From the NCBI RefSeq assembly GCF_002994745.2, contig NC_037093.1, forward strand, positions 46,976,384 to 47,040,383: a stretch of 64,000 nucleotides of DNA, given 5' to 3'. The translations under genes and the position numbers were made by a program. Below are positions 58,001-64,000 of this stretch, piece after piece (the first letter of the stretch is position 1; every line of letters begins with the position of its first letter). Under the pieces are notes generated by a model. That model did no database searches, was not told the DNA's origin, and saw only the letters and a program-made list of their open reading frames with translations. Source of the stretch: Rosa chinensis. Lineage: Eukaryota; Streptophyta; Magnoliopsida; Rosales; Rosaceae.

Positions 58001-58545
58001 CTTTCAGTTTCATGAAATGTGTAATTATGATCGAACCCACACTACAACTTCAGAAAGCACACAAGCACAGATATAATTTTGTTATTGTGTTGTTGACCGA
58101 TTTGTTAATCAATCAGGTACGTTGCAGAGGGAGGGCTTACTGGTGAACGCAAGCGATGGGTGCCTCAAAGAGGGAATACTTCACAGAAATACGTAGTTAT
58201 AGCTGGGTCAAATTGTACAGTATATCTACATAAATACGTAGTTGTAGCTGGGTCAATTTTTTTTTTTTTTTAATATATCCCCAAGTTTTGCCACTGATGT
58301 TGGTGGCATTGAGAACACACTGATACAATAACAGTGGGAGATAAAAAGGTTATGTTGCATTGGGTTTTGGTATGCCACTGTTGTTTTAACAGTGTGGATT
58401 GTCCCAATAGCACTTCTAATTGAGGGGACTGATATCTCATTAGTAGCTGCATAGTGGCTAATGGCATTAGCCACTATTATCAGTGTGCTATGTCCCAATA
58501 GGGACTAATTCAAATCAGTGTGCTTTGGGGAAATTTGTAGTAGTG
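55082..58545. mobile_element. CACTA transposon 2, non-autonomous, carrying captured host exons
   Basis: Left end CACTACTACAAATTTCCCC and right end GGGGAAATTTGTAGTAGTG are perfect 19-bp inverted repeats. The target duplication CTA lies at 55079-55081 and 58546-58548. The subterminal parts share CATCAGTG/CACTGATNN words in both orientations. No TNP2 or other transposase motif is present over 3,464 bp. The interior instead carries spliced fragments resembling a cellular gene (57434-58187), as in Pack-CACTA elements. Confidence 0.9.
57434..58187 (+). pseudogene. Captured exons resembling plastid pTAC3 (SAP-domain protein)
   Basis: Three exon-like pieces keep correct splice sites: 57434-57511 (acceptor TGTAG, donor GTAAGT) encodes VQDVAEFVGMMVEDHKRLQP. 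Piece 57829-57950 (donor GTCTGT) encodes QIPPRARILSRKYQTLVSS and EEVELGHEIDYMAR. Piece 58117-58187 (acceptor ATCAG) encodes YVAEGGLTGERKRWVPQRG. The last two join in phase. From memory these match consecutive parts of pTAC3, a plastid transcription-complex protein with PPR-like repeats. The intervening exon between the first two is missing or unrecognisable, so the piece cannot encode the full protein. Retained introns show a DNA-level capture, not a retroposed cDNA. Other exon-like fragments upstream (56573-56640, 56830-56920) I could not identify. Confidence 0.65.
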
Positions 58546-58548
58546 CTA

Positions 58549-59722
58549 GCAATTACAAGCACTACAATATTATTCTCTGCCTCATTAAGAGACTGCATAA
58601 AGGATTGCTTAGAAGAGAAGATCTGTCAGGACTAATCCAAGTTAGTATATATTTTATATTTCCTTCATCTTATCATTATGTTTATGTTAATTGTACCTGC
58701 ATATTGTGTTCTTAGTTTGAGTACAAAATTAGTATTACATTTCACACTACATTGACTTAGTTTTTCCTCAGTATTTTTCTTTGGGCGTGAGGGTGATATA
58801 TCTATGTTGCTTGTTTTTGGGGAAGCATTTAGATAGTTATGTACATAAGTGTTGCACGATAATAACGCAATTGATGTTGTATTATTGCACGATAATTAAT
58901 AACGGACGTTACAGGCTAATTAATAACTATGGTACAGAATCCACATGAAGAACCAAAAGATTGAATTGTGCATAAACTAATCAAGATGAAGTGAATCAGT
59001 GATACTTGCATTGAAACCTAGGGTTCTGAATTTTAGAGGGAAAGAGATGAGTTTATACAAAAAAGGAATTATTTTCCCAATAGAAAGAATACAAAAGAGG
59101 AATTCATCAGAGCCAGCTTCCAATAGGAACAAGAGAGATGGCAGTGTTCTCTGATTAATATGTGGTTAGAACTTAGGATAATTATCTTGGTATCCCTCGC
59201 TATCGATAATTCGAAACATGTCTATAGTACTCCTTAATTTTTAACCATGAAAAATAGTATGATCCTAATGAATCTCGCTTCTTTTCAAGCACATGGTTAG
59301 AACTTGGGGTAATTAGCTTGGTATCCCTCGCTATCGATCGTTCGTTTGAAACCTGTCTATTTAAGTACTTCTTTTCAACCATGAAAATTGTTTGATCGTA
59401 ATGATTCTCACTTCTAGGTATACGTCGAGGCCCGAGGGAGCTATATTTTGTGTGCTAGTCTCGAAATTAAACTTTTACGAGAAAAGAAAATCGGTATCTA
59501 TAGGAAAGAAATTTCTTTTGCTTGTTTTGATAAAAAATAATAATAATAATAATTAAAAAACATCATTGAACTTGGATGAAGACACCCTTACTTTGAGAAA
59601 AGAAGAAGAAGAAGAAGAAGATACCCAACTAAATTACCTTATATAGTAATAGTAGGCTTTGATGGACTAAATACTGTTTTTTTTTTCTTCTGGTTTAATA
59701 AGTTTTATGAAAAATATATCCC
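58549..59722. other. AT-rich spacer
   Basis: No supported gene. Contains a tandem duplication (59162-59410) and (AAT)n/(AAG)n microsatellites at 59536-59553 and 59599-59622. Confidence 0.4.
59162..59410. repeat. Tandem duplication, ~125-bp units
   Basis: Both copies begin TGGTTAGAACTT(A/G)GG and share TTGGTATCCCTCGCTATCGA, AACC.TGTCTAT and CAACCATGAAAA blocks. The second starts at about 59291. Copies differ by substitutions and small indels. Confidence 0.85.
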
Positions 59723-62700
59723 TGTTATAGAGAAACTGAATTTGAGAGGAATTTGATGTGTATTTTCATTGATAATAGGGGTCTCTTTATATAGAGGATT
59801 ACAATGCATAGAGTCTGAATCATACAAGGAAAGATAATCATACAATGAATGGATATCTCTAAGATATTCTCCGAGATTCTCTCTAATTAAAACTATATTA
59901 CCACTAGGTCAAGTAACCTAGAGTTTGGGCTAAACACAAATAGAGATATCCTTAAACACTCCCCCTTGAGTTGTCCAAACTTGGTGCTTCTCTCGTTGCC
60001 TCGTTAAAAACCTTGCCGAGTAACAAAAACCCAGTGGGACAAAAATAATCTCGGTCGAAGGGGAAAAAGAGCACAACACACCCTTCACGTTTCGAGGTGA
60101 ACATGTAGACATCTCCCCCTGATGTCTGTGCCTCCCCCTGATGACTACGATCATGGGAGTTTAGATAATTTCCGCAAGCCAATTCTTGTCACATGTTTCT
60201 CGAACGTGGATTTGGGCAATGACTTAGTAAACAAGTCTGCCTCATTGTCCTCAGATCGAACCTAGTTCACTTTGATCTCGAGGAGAGTCTGTTGTTACTG
60301 ATTATGCTTGGTGTTATTGCTTTTGATGTAGCCTTGCCTCATTTGTTCAAAACAAGCAGCATTATCCTAAATGCTCATAGGCTCATCTGTGGTAGACTTC
60401 AAACCACAATTGTTCGAACATGCGTAATTATGGATCCAATCCATATACATTCAAGAACCACTTCATGAAGAGCAATGATATCTGCATTGTTCGAAGATAT
60501 AGCGACTATGATCTATTTTGTAGACCTCCAAGATGTTACGGTCTTTTCCCATGGTGAACACTTGACCGGATTGGGAATGACCTTTGTTTTTGGTCAGAGA
60601 GATACCCAACATCAGCAAAACCTTCCAAAACACATGTCGTTTTGGGATGGGGATAGTGGATGCAGGCTAGTGTTGGCGGCGTACCTGGTGTGTGATGGGT
60701 CTGAATCCATCATCTCTTTGTAGGGATAAAACAAGCCCATATCAATCTTACATCTCAAGTACTGAAAGATATCTTTTACACCAATCACAATAGCGTCGCG
60801 TTGGCGCAGAGCTATACCTTAGCTAACAAGTTCACTGCAAACGAGATGTCTGGTCCTGTGCATTGAGCTAAGTACAATAATGCGCCTATTGTACTCAAGT
60901 AAGACACTTCTGCCTCTAGCACATCTTTGTCATCATCCTTCAGACGAAGAGGATCCTTTTCAGGATCAAGACTATGGACGATCATGGGGGTGCTTGAAGG
61001 TTTGACCCTAAGCATCTATCGACACGATGCTCAAGTTCCAAACTGAGACATAATCGTGTTCTCCCATAATCCTTCATCTCAAAATCGGATTTCAAGTGTT
61101 CAGCGGTTTCCCTTAACACTTTAAGGGCTTCTAATGAAGATCATGTCTAACATGAACCGCGATGGAATCCGAAACTTGTTATGGAAATGCGTGGGCATAT
61201 CCCTTCCCAATCAAGTAGTCATTTTAGCGAACGTTTCAACCTCTTTGTAAACGCGCTCCGTGGTCTAAAGCCACTTGACTTGGGTAAATGAAGTTCACCA
61301 TGAACCTTCATGTATATTCCGTATCTAGATCCCTATAAAGATACGTAGTGACCACATTTGTAAGCTGCATGTTCAGTTATTCGGAAACTACCAAATTGAC
61401 AGGGTAGTGGAGTGCAATGACATCCATTACAAGAGAATATGTCTCATCGTAGTCGATTTCAGGGCGTTTTATGAGAAGCCATGCGCCATAAGGCGAGATT
61501 ACCATCTCTTTTTCTCACTACGCTTTCTAACAAAGACCCATTAGTCAACAGGTTTTATGTTAGGAGGTGTTGGCATCACTAGCTCGAAAACCTTCCTCTT
61601 CATTAGAGAATCCATCTTAACCTGGATCACATCTTTCCATTTAGGCCAAATTTCTCTACGTTGGCATTCATTCATCAACGGAGCGTGGTTCAATATCATC
61701 TGGCTCAACAAACTCATGTGCAACGAAGTGTGTGACTACATCATCAATTATGATGGAGTTTCTATCCCACGTCTCATGTACACTAGTGTAAGTTTCATAG
61801 AGCTCTATATTCTCAGGAATAGGTTCTGACGTTGAGGCGTCCCCCAACGATAACCATAACCCGGAAGATACTCATGAGATGGATTTTGAGTCTTGATGAT
61901 CAAAGGATTGGAATGTGCTAAAGTATCCTTCAAACCCACGGGCCTCCCACGCATCCTAGCTGGGGCCATAGCCTGTAACGCTAGAGTGCCACTCTCTTTG
62001 GCGTTGGCGCCATGCCTACCTCAGTGTAGGATGGCGCTACATCCTCTCGTAGGGACGTCCTTCCTTGCAGGCATGTTTGCAGCATATTTGTGTGATCTCG
62101 TCACTGTAATAGGGATCGAGATGAGACATAGTGGGGACAGGCCACGACAATCCCTGTCGTTCCTGCTGAACATCCATGTTCTTATCTCCCCCTAACGACG
62201 AGAAGACTGTCTCATCAAAGTGACAACCTGCAAATCTAGCGGTAATGAGATCGCCTTGCAAGGGCATTAAGTGGCGGACGATTGTTGGAGTCTTAAATCT
62301 AACGTAGTTGCCCATTCGTCTGTAAGGACTCATCATAGAGCGCTGTGGCGGTGCAATTGACACATAAATGGCTCACTCAAATATGCGTAAGTACTATACT
62401 TGTACCCAGTCACTAGCTGTAACGCAGAGGTACATTGAGTGGCGGTGGGTCGTAGACGAATTAGCATAGCTGCATGCGATATTGCATCACCCCAAGCGGA
62501 TATAAGGAGATTGGCGCGCATTACCAATGTCCGGACTACCATCGTAGAAGTTTCCGCGAGACCAATTGGGTGTGTTCATGGGAATATAATGTCCACCATT
62601 AGTCCTAATGCAATAACCATCGAAAGTATTTTGATGTAAACTCTCTAGCATAGTCAAATACAATTGACTGAATAGGATGATCTGGGGAGTGAGCCCGTTG

Positions 62701-64000
62701 TCATATGATATGTGCTGGGAGTGTAGCATAAGCAGTATTTATAGGTGGACAATGGCACAACACGTGACCAACGTATTTGCGTGTCAACCAATATCATGAA
62801 ATATTTAAGCGTCCGCAAGTTGGTTGAATCAATCCACTGAATCCCCATGGATTCTATGTAAGAACAGAATGAATATGTTCATTTCCTTTGCATAGGACGG
62901 TCTTAGTCCTAATTTCCCTAAGGAACGGGCTTTATAAAACGAGCGAGAGGCTTTAGAAGTAACCAATGAGAATTTTGGTTAGGCCTGAGCGTCTGAAACG
63001 CTATTTGAAGCAAGTTGGTGATTACAACATCACCTGGGGCGCCATCACCATGATGGACGCTATCCATGGTGTCATGGATAAGGACTGTGCCAGCCCCAGG
63101 CTGGTGGTGGACGGAGGTCGTGCCCTAGGCAGCAGCGTCGGTCACACTTAGTCTAGAAATCAACTTTTGATTCATGCTTCGTTTCGCTCGAAAGGAATGA
63201 TGTCCATGTGAAGTTTTTAGTAGACGAATCATCATATCATGACTAGGATGATCTATCCTGTCGTGACAAAGCCAATATGTGTCTAAATCCAAGAGATCTT
63301 CTCTCATAACTTTATTGGATTAATAGCTCGAATAGAATCCACTAGAGAGACACATAAACTTCTCTAAGATGCGCCTCTGTTCGCAATCATTAGAGGTATT
63401 GCAAAGGAACTCATTTCCATTCTCTACATGCATTTTTGCATGGAATTCATTGGCTATTCATAGGGTACGATTTGCCCTAAGAGCGTAGAGAGTTTCAGTG
63501 ACAGCTGTAATCAAGGTGCCATTTGGCAAGTGGAACTTGGGCTATTCCATGTCCTTGAATTAATACTGATAGCCCAGCCATCGTAGTCATAAAGTCATAT
63601 GCTCAGAATCAAAATGGAGTCATAATGAAAAGAACTCGAAATTTTATTCATAAGCCAACAGAGTACATCATTGTCTCTTAACCATTAGGAGAATCTAATC
63701 CAAATACTAGCTAATGCAAAACAATGGTAGTCATCTAACTTCTTTCGGTAATTCCAAAATAAATGTGACTAGGTGAGTAGAGAGATGTCAGTGGAGCAAG
63801 GCTCACTTAAGTACCACTAATCTCAAAACCTTCCTAGACATCACACTTACTTTGGGTGAGCCTATTTTGAAGAAAGACTAAACCATTGGCATTTACTACA
63901 AAGTATATGACAATTGCCTATTACATCTTTTGGAAAAATAAAGACTTAAACAGAATTGGCGATCTATTGATCCCAGCCAGATTTGTAGTCTCCAACCCTT
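59723..64000 (-). mobile_element. Ty1-copia retrotransposon 3 (same family as copia 2), cut by the window edge
   Basis: Minus-orientation copy. Its 3' LTR is 59723-59958 (236 bp, matches the copia 2 LTR in reverse), preceded on the minus strand by a GGGGGAG purine tract (59959-59966). Pol sequence runs to the window edge, where 63960-64000 corresponds to about 49886-49925 in copia 2. It lacks the solo LTR found in copia 2. The 5' LTR and gag lie outside the window. Confidence 0.9.
59967..64000 (-). pseudogene. Copia 3 pol, decayed
   Basis: Fragments on the minus strand include the GAG-pre-integrase region LDLDTYWLCHDRIDHPSHDM (about 63240-63290), integrase remnants (62000-62850) and the RT start region KWKDVIQVKMDSLMKRKVFE (about 61580-61650). 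Further fragments are SYLSTIGALLYLAQCTGPDI (about 60850-60910) and RNase H remnants (60200-60500). The active-site block reads HVRH instead of YVDD at about 61145. Many stops and frame changes; no functional polyprotein. Confidence 0.85.

Noticed and set aside
58253..58498. Minus-strand ORFs at the right end of CACTA 2
   Set aside because: They lie in subterminal repeat DNA and have no motif.

Overview
This is plant nuclear DNA. Spliced genes with GT..AG introns, a cyclin C, a DA1-type LIM peptidase, CACTA transposons, Ty1-copia and Tat-type Ty3-gypsy retrotransposons and a tRNA-derived SINE point to a eudicot. A Rosaceae-like genome is my guess, not a demonstration. Only three host genes are visible; about three quarters of the window is mobile DNA.

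Region 1 (1-5.2 kb) is a patchwork of old repeats: a LINE reverse transcriptase fragment, two related long-inverted-repeat elements sitting in (TA)n tracts, a decayed gypsy LTR and an RNase H-like fragment. Region 2 (5.7-15 kb) holds the host genes: a small three-exon gene for a His-rich/acidic/Lys-tailed protein (+), a seven-exon DA1-related (LIM-like finger plus HEMMH metallopeptidase) gene (-) with a broken copy of its 5' end beside it, and a complete nine-exon cyclin C (-). Region 3 (15-17.6 kb) is AT-rich spacer with a SINE flanked by a perfect target duplication.

Region 4 (17.8-46.8 kb) is a nested stack. A short-LTR Ty1-copia element has been split by (a) a ~0.9 kb non-coding insertion that itself carries a 12.5 kb CACTA transposon with a TNP2 gene and a Ulp1-protease-bearing second gene, (b) a ~1.9 kb non-coding insertion, and (c) an 8.6 kb Tat-lineage gypsy element in reverse orientation with near-identical LTRs, an antisense extra ORF and a 61-bp tandem array. 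Every coding region in the stack is broken by stops or frameshifts.

Region 5 (47.9-64 kb) contains two copies of another copia family in opposite orientation, forming a ~4.3 kb inverted repeat and sharing a lesion at the reverse transcriptase active site. The left copy carries a solo LTR of the same Tat family. Between them lies a 3.5 kb non-autonomous CACTA that appears to have captured exons of a host gene resembling plastid pTAC3.

The host genes show no functional link to each other; the transposon genes work only within their own elements. Nothing here looks like a wholly new system. The strongest leads are the gene-capturing CACTA, the minimal DA1-related gene with a repeat-derived tail, the tRNA-like extended primer site of the Tat element, and the inverted copia pair.
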